Source: CBDUQN01 sp965369375
GTDB lineage: Bacteria; Krumholzibacteriota; Krumholzibacteriia; Krumholzibacteriales; Krumholzibacteriaceae
Assembly: GCA_965369375.1 (NCBI GenBank)
Contig: CBDUQN010000004.1
Coordinates: 20,454 to 84,453 of the forward strand
Length of the DNA stretch: 64,000 nucleotides
Direction of reading: 5' to 3'
The position numbers and the translations under genes are program-made. The notes below the pieces were generated by a model. The model made no database searches. It saw only the letters and a list, made by a program, of their open reading frames with translations, and had not been told where the DNA came from. Shown here in pieces: positions 15,100-23,797 of this stretch. Every line of letters starts with the position of its first letter. Position 1 is the stretch's first letter.

Positions 15100-18093
15100 C
15101 TATTTTTTTCCGAAAAGCTTTTTCGGATCGACCGCCTTTTTCCCCTTTATGGGTTTCCGCTTGTAGGGCTTTGAGGGTTTCCCTTTCTGCCAAACCCCCT
15201 TTTGCTCTCCCGTTATGTCTTCGAGCTCCATTTGCTGCTTCGCTTTGAGCGCCCGAAGGATTTTTTCGGGCGTTATGGGGAGTTCCCTTATCCATACACC
15301 TGTGGCGTTGGCGATAGCGTGACCGATGGCGCCGAGGACGGGGAGGGAGGATCCCTCGCCGATTTCCTTTGCGCCGAAGGGTCCCTCGGGCTCGTAAGAA
15401 TCGACGATACCGCTGAAGATCTCCGGCGTGTCCTTGATCGTCATCATCAGGTATTCGTGCAGATTCGGATTGACTATATCGCCCTTCTCGTCGTAGATGA
15501 CGTCCTCCATGATCGTCTCGCTGGCGCCCATGACGATGGCTCCTTCCACCTGGCCGTGGACGGCCATCGGATTTATCGGCGTGCCGCAGTCGTGGTAGTC
15601 GGTGAAGCGATCGATCGACACCATACCCGTTTCCAGGTCGACGGACAGTTCGCAGACCGAGCTGCCGAAGGAGTAGGCGGGGCTCGTTCCCACGGCCGCT
15701 CCCTTGTAATCTCCGCCGAGACCCTCGGGCGGCTTGTAGTAGCCGGTTCCCACGAGCGGACCGTTATCGTTGAAATAGAGACGCGCCGCTTCGTCCCAGT
15801 CGAAGCTTTTTTTCGGATTGTCTTTGTGATAGATCCTGCCGTCTGCGGCAACGAGGCGGGAGCGCGCGCAGCCGAGCTCTTTTGCAGCTATCGGAAGCAG
15901 TTTCTCCACTATTTCCTGCGAGGCCATGACCACGGCGTTTCCCCCCATAAGCGTCACTCTTGAAGAGTAGGCGCCGAGGTCAACCGGGCTGATGTCGGAA
16001 TCTTCCGCCCTGATTCGCACGCGCTCGAGGGGGATTCCAAGCGCCTCGGCACACATCTGGCTCAGTACCGTCTCCGCGCCCTGGCCGATCTCCGCCGCCC
16101 CGATAAAGAGGACGGCGGCCATGCCGTCCTCGAGTATCTTCACGACTGCATTTGCATGAGGGAAGACGGCTTTCTTGAGAAATGCCTTCGGCGTTTTCTC
16201 GTGGGCAGTCCGCACCTCTCCGCGGTAGATTGCGTATCCCGCGCCCGAAACGAATCCGCCCGCGCCGACGCCGATTCCTCGGCCCGGCTTCAGCTTTCCG
16301 TATTTCTTTTTCCAGCCCGATTTCTCGAGCACCGCGTCGAGTGTCGCCTTGAATTCACAGCTTCGGATGTCGAGGTCGTTGCATGTTCTCGTGTTTCTGT
16401 CCATCGCGTTAATGCGGCGAATCGCGATAGGATCGACACCGATATCGTCGGCGACCATGTTGAGGAGACATTCGAATGCGAACCGCGGCTGGGGCACGCC
16501 GTGTCCTCGGAACGCCCCGCATGCCGGTTTGTTCGTGTAGACACGAAATCCGTGGTAGCGGTAGTTCGGGATGTGATAGAGGGTGGGGATCATGCTTCCC
16601 GCATAGTAAGCGGTAATGACACCGAATGAGGAGTAGGCGCCGCCGTCGAGGTATATCGTGCTGTCGAAGGCCGTGATCGTCCCGTCCTTCTTCACACCGA
16701 GCTTGAATTTCATGTACTGCTTATGCCTGCCCCGCCCATGGTGAAACATATCCTTTCTCGTATAGACCATTTTCACCGGTCTGCCCGTTTTCTTCGAGAG
16801 TATCGCCGCGCAGAGGTCGAGCGGTGTCGTCTCGGCCTTTCCGCCGAAGCCGCCGCCGACGGTGGGACGCATCACCTTTATCCGTCCGAGCGGCATTTCG
16901 AATACGTTTGCGAGCATATAATGAACGTAGTGCGGTACCTGCGTTGCGGTATAGAGAACGAGCATCTCGTGTTGGTCCCAGTATGCGATCGCCGCATGCG
17001 GCTCCATCGGGCTCTGATAGGTATGGTTCCCTACGAATGTTTCTTTTCTTATGTAATCGGCCTCCGCGAAACCCTTCTCCACGTCACCGAAATGATGTTC
17101 TACTTTCGTATTTATATTGCTCTTGAAGCGTTTTCCCTCGTGTATCTGCACCGCGCCCTCCGCGATAGCTTCATCGGGTGAAAAGACGGCGGGCAATTCC
17201 TCGTATTCCACTTCGATGAGTGCGAGCGCTCTGTCGGCCGTCTCTTCGTCGACGGCGGCGACCGCCGCCACCTCGTCGCCGATATAGCGCACCCTGTCCT
17301 TCGCGAGGACGTACTCGTCGTATCGTGCCGGCGAGACGCCGTATTTCACGTCGGGGACATCCTTGCCGGTGATGACGCACAACACGCCGGGGAGCGTCTC
17401 CGCCTTCGAGGTATCTATGCGCTTGATTGTTCCATGGGCTACCGTGCTGCCGAGAATACGGCCGTAGATCATGTTCGGGAAGTGATAGTCCGCCGTGTAC
17501 ATCGCCCTGCCCGTCACCTTTTCAGCCGCGTCGACACGGGGCACGCTTCTGCCTACGATATCGTAACGATCCACATCGTCATCCGTCTTTTTCGGGCGCG
17601 TGCCTGATTTCTTGTATTTTTTCCAGTTTTTCGCCGCGCGTATTATGCCGGTGTATCCGGTGCACCGGCAGAGGTTGCCTCCGAGGGCGTTCTTGATATC
17701 TTCCTTGGATGGATCGGGATTCTTGTCGATAAGGGCCTTCGCTGAGATGACCATTCCCGGCGTGCAGAAACCGCACTGTATCGCGCCTTCCTGCACGAAT
17801 GACAGTTGTATCGGATGAAGGTCACCGTCCTTTGCTACACCTTCGATCGTCGTGATCTCTCTGTTTTCCATGGTGGCGGCGAGCAGAAGGCAGCTGTTCA
17901 TCGGCTCTCCGTCTACGAGTATGGTGCACGCGCCGCAGACGCCGAGATCACATCCCTTTTTCGTGCCGGTAAGATGGAGCTTGTCTCTGAGCACATCGAG
18001 GAGTGTCTCGCTGCTCTTGACCGATACGTTGTAGGTCTGCCCGTTTATGGTGAGCGTTATGTTTTTATATTGTGCCTTACTCCCGTTATTCAC
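15100..18093 (-). CDS. Molybdenum hydroxylase: fused 2Fe-2S and molybdopterin subunits (xanthine dehydrogenase family)
   Basis: A 997-residue fusion. Residues 1-155 are the iron-sulfur subunit: Cys48, 53, 56, 68 bind one 2Fe-2S cluster and Cys107, 110, 142, 144 the second (QCGFCTPGM, LCRCTGYTG). From about 178 (YDIVGRSVPRVDAAEKVTG) it is the molybdopterin subunit, with GGGFGGKAETT, AAEIGQGAETVLSQM and DLGAYSSRVTLMGGNAV. The YSSRVT block recalls 4-hydroxybenzoyl-CoA reductase and its relatives, but the substrate is not certain. The C-terminus is Lys-rich. Most enzymes of this type have separate small and large subunits. It starts with GTG one base after the FAD subunit stop, so translation is coupled; the FAD subunit completes the electron chain. 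Confidence 0.93.
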   Translation of the reverse strand: MNNGSKAQYKNITLTINGQTYNVSVKSSETLLDVLRDKLHLTGTKKGCDLGVCGACTILVDGEPMNSCLLLAATMENREITTIEGVAKDGDLHPIQLSFVQEGAIQCGFCTPGMVISAKALIDKNPDPSKEDIKNALGGNLCRCTGYTGIIRAAKNWKKYKKSGTRPKKTDDDVDRYDIVGRSVPRVDAAEKVTGRAMYTADYHFPNMIYGRILGSTVAHGTIKRIDTSKAETLPGVLCVITGKDVPDVKYGVSPARYDEYVLAKDRVRYIGDEVAAVAAVDEETADRALALIEVEYEELPAVFSPDEAIAEGAVQIHEGKRFKSNINTKVEHHFGDVEKGFAEADYIRKETFVGNHTYQSPMEPHAAIAYWDQHEMLVLYTATQVPHYVHYMLANVFEMPLGRIKVMRPTVGGGFGGKAETTPLDLCAAILSKKTGRPVKMVYTRKDMFHHGRGRHKQYMKFKLGVKKDGTITAFDSTIYLDGGAYSSFGVITAYYAGSMIPTLYHIPNYRYHGFRVYTNKPACGAFRGHGVPQPRFAFECLLNMVADDIGVDPIAIRRINAMDRNTRTCNDLDIRSCEFKATLDAVLEKSGWKKKYGKLKPGRGIGVGAGGFVSGAGYAIYRGEVRTAHEKTPKAFLKKAVFPHANAVVKILEDGMAAVLFIGAAEIGQGAETVLSQMCAEALGIPLERVRIRAEDSDISPVDLGAYSSRVTLMGGNAVVMASQEIVEKLLPIAAKELGCARSRLVAADGRIYHKDNPKKSFDWDEAARLYFNDNGPLVGTGYYKPPEGLGGDYKGAAVGTSPAYSFGSSVCELSVDLETGMVSIDRFTDYHDCGTPINPMAVHGQVEGAIVMGASETIMEDVIYDEKGDIVNPNLHEYLMMTIKDTPEIFSGIVDSYEPEGPFGAKEIGEGSSLPVLGAIGHAIANATGVWIRELPITPEKILRALKAKQQMELEDITGEQKGVWQKGKPSKPYKRKPIKGKKAVDPKKLFGKK

Positions 18094-18094
18094 A

Positions 18095-18985
18095 TTAAGC
18101 TCTTTTCTTCCGCGCCCGTGTGAGCGCTTCTTCGAGCGCCCTGCGGGTCAATACCTCTACCAGCTCGTACCGGTATTCCTTTGTGCCCCGTATATCGGTT
18201 ATCGGCTGTGCCGACTTCTTTGCAATAATCGCCGCCTCCCTGAAGACCTTCCCGGAGGGTTGTTTGCCGTTGAGATACTCACAAGCCTCGAGCGCTATCT
18301 GCGGTCTGGGAGCCACGGAGGTCATTGTTATGCAGCTCTCGGTAATAGCGCCCTTGGCTCCGCTCGCGAGCGTGAGACGCGCGGCAACCCCCGCAACGGC
18401 CAACGCATTGGCTTTTCTCAGCATGAATTTCTTGTACGACATGCCGGTGCGGGGGGGAGGTTTTGGAATAACGAGGTGTGTCAGGATCTCGTAATCGCCG
18501 CATGCAGTCTCTCTCGGCCCGAGTATGTAATCCTCGACCTTCAAGCGACGATCCGATTCGCCGTTGGACAGCACCGCCTCTCCGCCGCTGACTATTAAGA
18601 AGGGCGTGAGATCGGAAGAGGGCACCGCTCCCGCGATATTCCCGACGACGGTAGCGATGTTACGAACCGGCACCGCCGCCATCGATTCGATCGCATCCGT
18701 CATTGCCGGCAGTTGTTTGCGGATAATCTTGTCCCCGCCTGCCTGGTTCAGTGTAACGAGCGCTCCTATCCTGATATCGCTCTTCGTTTCCTCTATCGTC
18801 CCGAGGCCTTCGATATTTTTTATCGAAATCAGATGTTCGATTCCCGTAACACGGCCCTGTTTCAGATCGACGAGGATATCGGTTCCGCCTGCGAGGATCT
18901 TCGAGACGTCGCAGTATTTGTTGAGGAGTTCACAGGCCTCGGCTACGGTTCGGGGTTCGTGAAATTTAAAGTCCGGTATATGCAT
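18095..18985 (-). CDS. Molybdenum hydroxylase FAD-binding (medium) subunit
   Basis: A 296-residue CoxM-type flavoprotein that takes electrons from the 2Fe-2S clusters of the fused subunit just downstream. ILAGGTDILVDLKQGRV (about residues 35-51) is the first FAD-binding loop and AAVPVRNIATVVGNIAGAVP (about 105-124) the second; the C-terminal CO-dehydrogenase flavoprotein domain follows. The ATG is preceded by AGAGG at eight bases, part of a 15-bp duplication. It is followed immediately by the catalytic subunit, and upstream genes encode maturation proteins. Confidence 0.93.
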   Translation of the reverse strand: MHIPDFKFHEPRTVAEACELLNKYCDVSKILAGGTDILVDLKQGRVTGIEHLISIKNIEGLGTIEETKSDIRIGALVTLNQAGGDKIIRKQLPAMTDAIESMAAVPVRNIATVVGNIAGAVPSSDLTPFLIVSGGEAVLSNGESDRRLKVEDYILGPRETACGDYEILTHLVIPKPPPRTGMSYKKFMLRKANALAVAGVAARLTLASGAKGAITESCITMTSVAPRPQIALEACEYLNGKQPSGKVFREAAIIAKKSAQPITDIRGTKEYRYELVEVLTRRALEEALTRARKKRA

Positions 18986-18986
18986 C

Positions 18987-19018
18987 CGTTTCGCCTCTTT
19001 TCACTTTGCCTCTTTTCA
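18987..19018. repeat. 15-bp tandem duplication of stop codon plus ribosome-binding site
   Basis: Read on the minus strand, TGAAAAGAGGC occurs twice 15 bases apart. The first TGA is the stop of the YqeB-like gene and the second AGAGG is the ribosome-binding site of the FAD subunit. Confidence 0.7.
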
Positions 19019-19906
19019 CTTCGATCCAGAGGTAAGGCTACCGATCATTCCTCTGGCGATCAACAGTGTTATGCCGGCCTCCAGCACTCCGCCCGCAATA
19101 GAGCGCGCCTTTTCGGAGATCGTGTAGCAGTGCTCGATTTCCATGGTTGGATCTATATCTCCGAGCTTCATGCCCTCTTCAACCGGAGTGGCGTCGCGTA
19201 TGATTCCCCGCACGATCCCTTTGGCAGCAGCCATCAGAGTCTGTTTCCTTCCATCGGCTCCAGTTATCCATCCGACAGTATCGCCCTTGGCGACTTCCGA
19301 TCCGATGTCCTTTTCTATTGTGAACGTCCCGCCGGCCGGAGCCCTGAGAACGAGCGCTGTCACATCGTCGAAACTGCATGCGCATGCACAGGGCAGATCC
19401 ATTTCCAGGGGGGACGGATGCCCCGTGTCGGCAGCCGCCGAGCCTTTGTATATGACACGGCCCATCCCTTTTCCCGGCAGCGTTTCGACGACCGCATGAC
19501 AGTCGCAGCCCGCTTCGAAGCCGGGGCCGATCGCGATGACGATTGCGGCGTCGTTTATTGTTGTACCGAGATTCTTCTTTGCGCTCCGCGCGTCCACGAC
19601 GATATCGAAGTTGTTTTCGAGAATGGCGCCTTCGGGATCGACAATGACGGGGACATTGCCTTCTTCCATTATACGGTCGATCTCTTCGGGCCCGGATAGC
19701 ACCGCGGTCACCCCTTCGACGCTGTGCGTTTTTTCATAGACGGCTTCGGAGAAGGCGACGCCCCTGCGAACGGCGAGCGGTCTTTCGAGCTCCGTGGCCG
19801 CCACCTTGAATCCGGCTCCATGAAGACGGTGAATGATCCCCGTGGCGAAATCTCCCGCGCCGCGCACCAGAATGCGGATTCCGATACGATTATTTTCCTG
19901 CTTCAT
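19016..19906 (-). CDS. YqeB/EF2563-family molybdenum hydroxylase accessory protein
   Basis: A 296-residue protein of the family annotated as selenium-dependent molybdenum hydroxylase system protein (YqeB, EF2563). It opens with a Rossmann-like motif, ILVRGAGDFATGIIHRLHGA, then has VVDARSAKKN and IAIGPGFEAG, and a C-terminal biotinyl-lipoyl-like half (GDTVGWITG, GIVRGIIRDATPV). Its start overlaps the xdhC stop by ATGA, so the two are coupled. The family is associated with enzymes needing a modified molybdenum centre, some with labile selenium; whether selenium is used here cannot be read from sequence. Confidence 0.88.
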   Translation of the reverse strand: MKQENNRIGIRILVRGAGDFATGIIHRLHGAGFKVAATELERPLAVRRGVAFSEAVYEKTHSVEGVTAVLSGPEEIDRIMEEGNVPVIVDPEGAILENNFDIVVDARSAKKNLGTTINDAAIVIAIGPGFEAGCDCHAVVETLPGKGMGRVIYKGSAAADTGHPSPLEMDLPCACACSFDDVTALVLRAPAGGTFTIEKDIGSEVAKGDTVGWITGADGRKQTLMAAAKGIVRGIIRDATPVEEGMKLGDIDPTMEIEHCYTISEKARSIAGGVLEAGITLLIARGMIGSLTSGSK

Positions 19907-20730
19907 TTCTTTTTCACACCTTTGCCCGGAGCTGTCTTCATGCTGCTCGTAGACGGGGTGCCCTTTCGGATAACGTGAACGATCTCCGAGAGAATGCTCA
20001 GCGCGATCTCTGCCGGTGTCTCTGCGCCGATATCGAGACCTATCGGGCTGAAAACCTTGTTAAGGGCTTCAGCGGGCACGCCTTCCGCCCTCAGTTCATT
20101 CATAACGGTCGTTACCTTGTTCTTGCTTCCTATCATCCCGATATAGGCGGCGTCGGCTAAAATAAGGTTTTTCAGCGCTTCCTTGTCGTTCTCGTGACCG
20201 TGAGTGACAATCACGATGTATGTTGACGGTGTGACCAAGTCCTTCAGGCTTGAATCCGAGGGATTTCCATGTATGACTTTCGATGCGCCGGGAAATCTTT
20301 CTTTCGATGCATACTCTTCACGGTCATCCACGACGATAATGTTCATGCCGAGAATCACCGCCATGGAAGAGAGGTCTTTTGCAATGTGACCGCCTCCGCA
20401 CAGGAGAATCGTGCCTGAAGGTCTGATTATCTCCACGTGCACGAATGCTGAGCCTCCGCAGAGCGATCCAATTCCTCCCTTGTCCTTTTCTTTGAGGTTG
20501 TATGTCTTGGTGAAGCTGTTCCCGTTTTCGATCTCCTTCAAGGCATCATCTATTACCATCTGCTCGAGGCCGCCCCCGCCGATCGTTCCGTATATGCCAC
20601 CGTCCGGGAAAACAATCATCTTTGCAGAGCTTTCGCGGGGGGTCGAGCCCTTGGTTTCGATCACTGTTGCAATAGCGAGTGTCGGATGTTGCTTCAAGAA
20701 TTTTGAGAGATTCTCATAGAATTCATGCAT
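19903..20730 (-). CDS. xdhC: XdhC/CoxI-family maturation protein
   Basis: A 275-residue protein that in the family binds molybdenum cofactor and helps insert the sulfurated form into molybdenum hydroxylases. The N-terminal XdhC domain shows TLAIATVIETKGSTPRESSA and GTIGGGGLEQMVIDDALK. The C-terminal Rossmann part shows ILLCGGGHIAKDLSSMAVIL and VIVTHGHENDKEALKN. AGGAG stands eight bases before the ATG. It lies 46 bases after the cytidylyltransferase-like gene and overlaps the YqeB-like gene, forming the maturation half of the operon. Confidence 0.93.
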   Translation of the reverse strand: MHEFYENLSKFLKQHPTLAIATVIETKGSTPRESSAKMIVFPDGGIYGTIGGGGLEQMVIDDALKEIENGNSFTKTYNLKEKDKGGIGSLCGGSAFVHVEIIRPSGTILLCGGGHIAKDLSSMAVILGMNIIVVDDREEYASKERFPGASKVIHGNPSDSSLKDLVTPSTYIVIVTHGHENDKEALKNLILADAAYIGMIGSKNKVTTVMNELRAEGVPAEALNKVFSPIGLDIGAETPAEIALSILSEIVHVIRKGTPSTSSMKTAPGKGVKKK

Positions 20731-20776
20731 GCTCGCACTCCTGAATATCAGAACCGGATCGCGGAGACCGCGAGTT

Positions 20777-21490
20777 TTAGTTCTCTGAATGCTTCACCCA
20801 ATACGAACGATATATCTCCATGTCTTTTGGGGTATCGATGTCGAGCCGGTAGCTCACGGGCTTGCCGTCGATGTCGAGCCGGTGATTCACGTGCTTTTCA
20901 CTGTTGTCGAGCCGAAGATCCCCGGCGCTGTCACCGATGTCGATTCCGAGGGCCCGGCCGATGTATCGTCTCACAACCTCTCTTCCGCCGATGTCGCCTG
21001 AGATACTCAGGAATTCATCGAACAGGTCCTTGCCCGCTATTATGGGATGCCCCGGGCGTCCGTCTGATTTCACATAGCAGAGCTTGTTGTCGGATGACCG
21101 ATATCGGGACACCATGGCATCGATGAGTGTCGCGTCTATCATCGGCATGTCGCCGAGAAGGAACGTTACTGCATCGCAGCCGCGCGCCCTGGCTCTTTCG
21201 AGCCCCGCGCGCAACGACGCGCTCAACCCTTTTTCGTACTCATCGTTGATGACAATTTCAATTTTATCATTTTCTATTATATCTTCCAGTGCTCTTTCTA
21301 CGGCAGCGGCCTCTGCTCCGAGAACGACAATTATCCTTTCGATTTCCTCACTCCGCAGGGCATTCCCGATCACGATTCCAAGGAGGCATGTATCATCAAC
21401 GGGCTCGATCTGTTTCAGCCGCCCGAATCTCGATGACGTGCCTGCCGCGAGGATGATTGCGAATATGCGATTGTGTGCATTTCTGGACAT
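20777..21490 (-). CDS. MocA-like molybdenum cofactor nucleotidyltransferase, with internal 11-residue repeat
   Basis: About 237 residues. IFAIILAAGTSSRFGRLKQI is the nucleotide-binding loop of the MobA/MocA family, and VTFLLGDMPMID and DGRPGHPIIA are further signatures. In this context it likely attaches CMP to molybdopterin to form the dinucleotide cofactor. Near the C-terminus RLDxxxxxVxx occurs twice, followed by the usual RLDIDTPKDME, the result of an in-frame 33-bp tandem repeat. The start at 21490 is chosen because the promoter at 21564-21592 excludes the longer frame beginning at 21592. First gene of the hydroxylase operon. Confidence 0.85.
   Translation of the reverse strand: MSRNAHNRIFAIILAAGTSSRFGRLKQIEPVDDTCLLGIVIGNALRSEEIERIIVVLGAEAAAVERALEDIIENDKIEIVINDEYEKGLSASLRAGLERARARGCDAVTFLLGDMPMIDATLIDAMVSRYRSSDNKLCYVKSDGRPGHPIIAGKDLFDEFLSISGDIGGREVVRRYIGRALGIDIGDSAGDLRLDNSEKHVNHRLDIDGKPVSYRLDIDTPKDMEIYRSYWVKHSEN
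20840..20920. repeat. In-frame 33-bp tandem repeat inside the MocA-like gene
   Basis: Units start at 20840 and 20873, with a partial one at 20906; each starts GTCGAGCC on the plus strand. At 33 bases each copy adds 11 residues and keeps the frame. Confidence 0.8.
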
Positions 21491-21563
21491 AACTCTTCTG
21501 TCAGAGGGAAGCGGCGATCCCGATCGGCTATTACCGGGTTCCGCACAACGACTTTCCCTGTAG

Positions 21564-21592
21564 CTTATAGCATAATTGTTAATTGCGGTCAA
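21564..21592 (-). promoter_or_regulatory. Sigma-70 promoter of the molybdenum hydroxylase operon
   Basis: On the minus strand: TTGACC, exactly 17 bases, TATAAG. Transcription would start near 21557 and run through five to seven genes. Confidence 0.65.
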
Positions 21593-21754
21593 ATACCAAG
21601 TCCTGTGAGAGCTGCCGTAATGTTTCTTGACTTGGGGGTATATTGCTGATAGGGTTTTGATTCTAATAAGATGCGTAAGTGTACGTTGTAACCAAAGTAG
21701 CGTTTCATATCGTGAATGTGAGAGTTACTTTGATTCGTCTCTGGAGGAGGAACA

Positions 21755-22999
21755 ATGAGCGAAAAGCCGAAAAGCAAGATCAAGAAAATACAGTCATCGA
21801 AGATGCTCAGAAAGATCATGGCCGATTACTTCTATGAACTCAACGATGCCGCCAAGGCGGGATCGCCCAAAATCGCGTGGTGCACGAGTGTCGGGCCCGC
21901 CGAGCTCCTGCTCAGCATGGGGTTCCTCGTCTATTACCCCGAAAATCACGGGGCGGTGCTCGGTTCATCCCGTATGGCCATGGATTACATACCGGTCGCC
22001 AACGCCATCGGCTATTCGCCGGATATCTGTTCCTACCTCACGAGCGACATAGGCGCCTATATAAAGGGGGAGACGCCCCTGTCGAAGGCATACGAAGGGA
22101 TCGATGGCGTTCCCAAACCGGACGTTCTCGTCTACAACACGAATCAGTGCCGCGACGTCCAGGAGTGGTTCAACTGGTATTCCAAGGAACTGAGCGTTCC
22201 GTGCATCGGTATCACGACGTATCGCAACATAGGTGAAGTGAAAGATTACCATCTCGAAGCGATCGCCGGGCAGATCAAGGATCTCATTCCGACGTTGGAA
22301 AAAGTGTCGGGCAACAAGTTCGATATGGATAAATTCAAGGAGATCGTCAGGCTCTCGGCCGAGTGTACAGAGCTGTGGAAGCAGGTTCTCGAGGCCAACA
22401 CGACATCGCCCGCGCCGATCAGTTTCTTCGACGAAACAATACATATGGGGGCCGCCGTGGTGCTGCGCGGATCACAGACGGCGATCGACTATTACAAAGC
22501 ACTGCTTGTCGAATTAAAGGAGAAGGTCGCCCGGAAGGACGGCGCCGTGGAGGGGGAGAAGTATCGTATCTACTGGGAGGGAATGCCGATCTGGGGGAAA
22601 CTCCGGGACCTCGCCGAGTTCTTCATAGACCTCAAGACCGCCGTCGTCGCTTCCACGTACTGCAACAGCTGGATATTCGACGCGTTTGATCCCGATGACC
22701 CGTTTACCAGTATGGCACGGGCGTATACCGAGATATTCATTGTACGGGACGAGAACTTCAAGGAGAAATACATCGAAGAGATGGTCAAAAAGTATAAACT
22801 GGATGGCCTCCTCTTCCATGATGCCAAAACCTGTCCGTACAATTCCAATAACCGTTACGGCATGCCGGAGCGGCTCGCGAAAAAGCTGAGCATTCCCTCG
22901 CTCACGATAGACGGCGATCTGAACGACCTGCGCTGCTATTCGGAAGAGCAGGCGAAGACGAATATCGAGGCCTTTATTGAGCAGCTCGAGGCGAAATAG
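21755..22999 (+). CDS. 2-Hydroxyacyl-CoA dehydratase / benzoyl-CoA reductase family iron-sulfur subunit
   Basis: A 414-residue HgdB/BcrB/FldB-family protein. IAWCTSVGPAELLLSMGF, YNTNQCRDVQEWF, STYCNSWIFD and KTCPYNSNNRYG are family blocks. Eight Cys are present (43, 92, 132, 150, 204, 303, 360, 394), enough for a [4Fe-4S] or even a double-cubane cluster. Heterodimeric dehydratases need two such subunits; only one is encoded here, followed after three bases by an activase. Single-subunit relatives include E. coli YjiM and the double-cubane cluster proteins, so dehydration of a 2-hydroxyacyl-CoA is only one option. GGAGGAGG precedes the ATG. First gene of a catabolic-looking operon. Confidence 0.87.
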   Translation: MSEKPKSKIKKIQSSKMLRKIMADYFYELNDAAKAGSPKIAWCTSVGPAELLLSMGFLVYYPENHGAVLGSSRMAMDYIPVANAIGYSPDICSYLTSDIGAYIKGETPLSKAYEGIDGVPKPDVLVYNTNQCRDVQEWFNWYSKELSVPCIGITTYRNIGEVKDYHLEAIAGQIKDLIPTLEKVSGNKFDMDKFKEIVRLSAECTELWKQVLEANTTSPAPISFFDETIHMGAAVVLRGSQTAIDYYKALLVELKEKVARKDGAVEGEKYRIYWEGMPIWGKLRDLAEFFIDLKTAVVASTYCNSWIFDAFDPDDPFTSMARAYTEIFIVRDENFKEKYIEEMVKKYKLDGLLFHDAKTCPYNSNNRYGMPERLAKKLSIPSLTIDGDLNDLRCYSEEQAKTNIEAFIEQLEAK

Positions 23000-23002
23000 T
23001 CT

Positions 23003-23797
23003 GTGCATGACATGAAATATTATGTCGGAATCGATGTCGGCGCTTCCACGACCAAAGCGGTCATAATCGATCAGCGGAAAGAGATCCTCGGATCTTCGGT
23101 CAACGATTCGGGCGCCGATTTTGTGGCGGCGGCCAAGAAGGCGTTCCGGAGCGCCCGGGCCAAAGCTAACATCGGAGAGTCGGACGACTTTTCAGTGATG
23201 TCGACGGGCTATGGGCGTAGAAACGTGCCGTTCACCGACGCGACAAAGACGGAGATAAGCTGCCATGCGAGGGGAAGCTTTCACGGGTACCCCCACGCGC
23301 ACACGCTCATCGATATCGGCGGACAGGATAACAAGATTGTCAAGGTCGGCACATCCGGCAAGAGACTCAGCTTCAAGATGAACCGCAAGTGCGCCGCCGG
23401 CACCGGCGCCTTTCTCGAGGAGATCGCCAATCGCCTCAAGATTCCGCTCTCCGAGCTCAACGGGCTTGCCGAGAAGGCGGAAACCGAAATCCAGCTCGGG
23501 AGCTATTGCACCGTCTTCACCGCGACGGAGATCCTGGCTAAAATCCGCGAAGGTGTGAAGGTCGAGGATCTCGTGAGAGGCATTTTCGGCGCCGTTATAA
23601 AGAGGGCGCTGGAAATGGACCCCATGGAGGGAGATATTGTCATGAGCGGGGGAGTGGCGGCGCATAATCCCTTTTTTGTAGAAATGTTCGGCGAGAGGTT
23701 GGGGAAAGAAATTTTCGTTCCGCCCCGGCCTCAACTCACCGGCGCCTTCGGCGCCGCGCTTTACGCTCTGGAAGAAGAAGGAGGGCAAAATGCTTGA
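23003..23797 (+). CDS. ATP-dependent activase of the dehydratase (BadF/BcrA/HgdC family)
   Basis: A 264-residue actin-fold ATPase that transfers an electron to the dehydratase at low potential using ATP. YYVGIDVGASTTKAVIID is the phosphate-binding loop. Cys130 (RKCAAGTGAFLEE) and Cys169 (SYCTVFTATE) are the two residues that bridge the [4Fe-4S] cluster across the homodimer. HTLIDIGGQDNKIV and GDIVMSGGVAAHNPFF complete the fold. The GTG start has GAGG 11 bases upstream; ATG at 23012 is an alternative. It overlaps the next gene by eight bases. Confidence 0.93.
   Translation: MHDMKYYVGIDVGASTTKAVIIDQRKEILGSSVNDSGADFVAAAKKAFRSARAKANIGESDDFSVMSTGYGRRNVPFTDATKTEISCHARGSFHGYPHAHTLIDIGGQDNKIVKVGTSGKRLSFKMNRKCAAGTGAFLEEIANRLKIPLSELNGLAEKAETEIQLGSYCTVFTATEILAKIREGVKVEDLVRGIFGAVIKRALEMDPMEGDIVMSGGVAAHNPFFVEMFGERLGKEIFVPPRPQLTGAFGAALYALEEEGGQNA

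Noticed and set aside
15032..15295. N-terminal extension of the SH3-barrel gene
   Set aside because: It overlaps the molybdenum enzyme gene by nearly 200 bases and hides the signal peptide.
21627..21655. Promoter of the dehydratase operon at TTGACT
   Set aside because: The hexamer 17 bases later is TAGGGT, too poor for a -10. The operon promoter was not identified.
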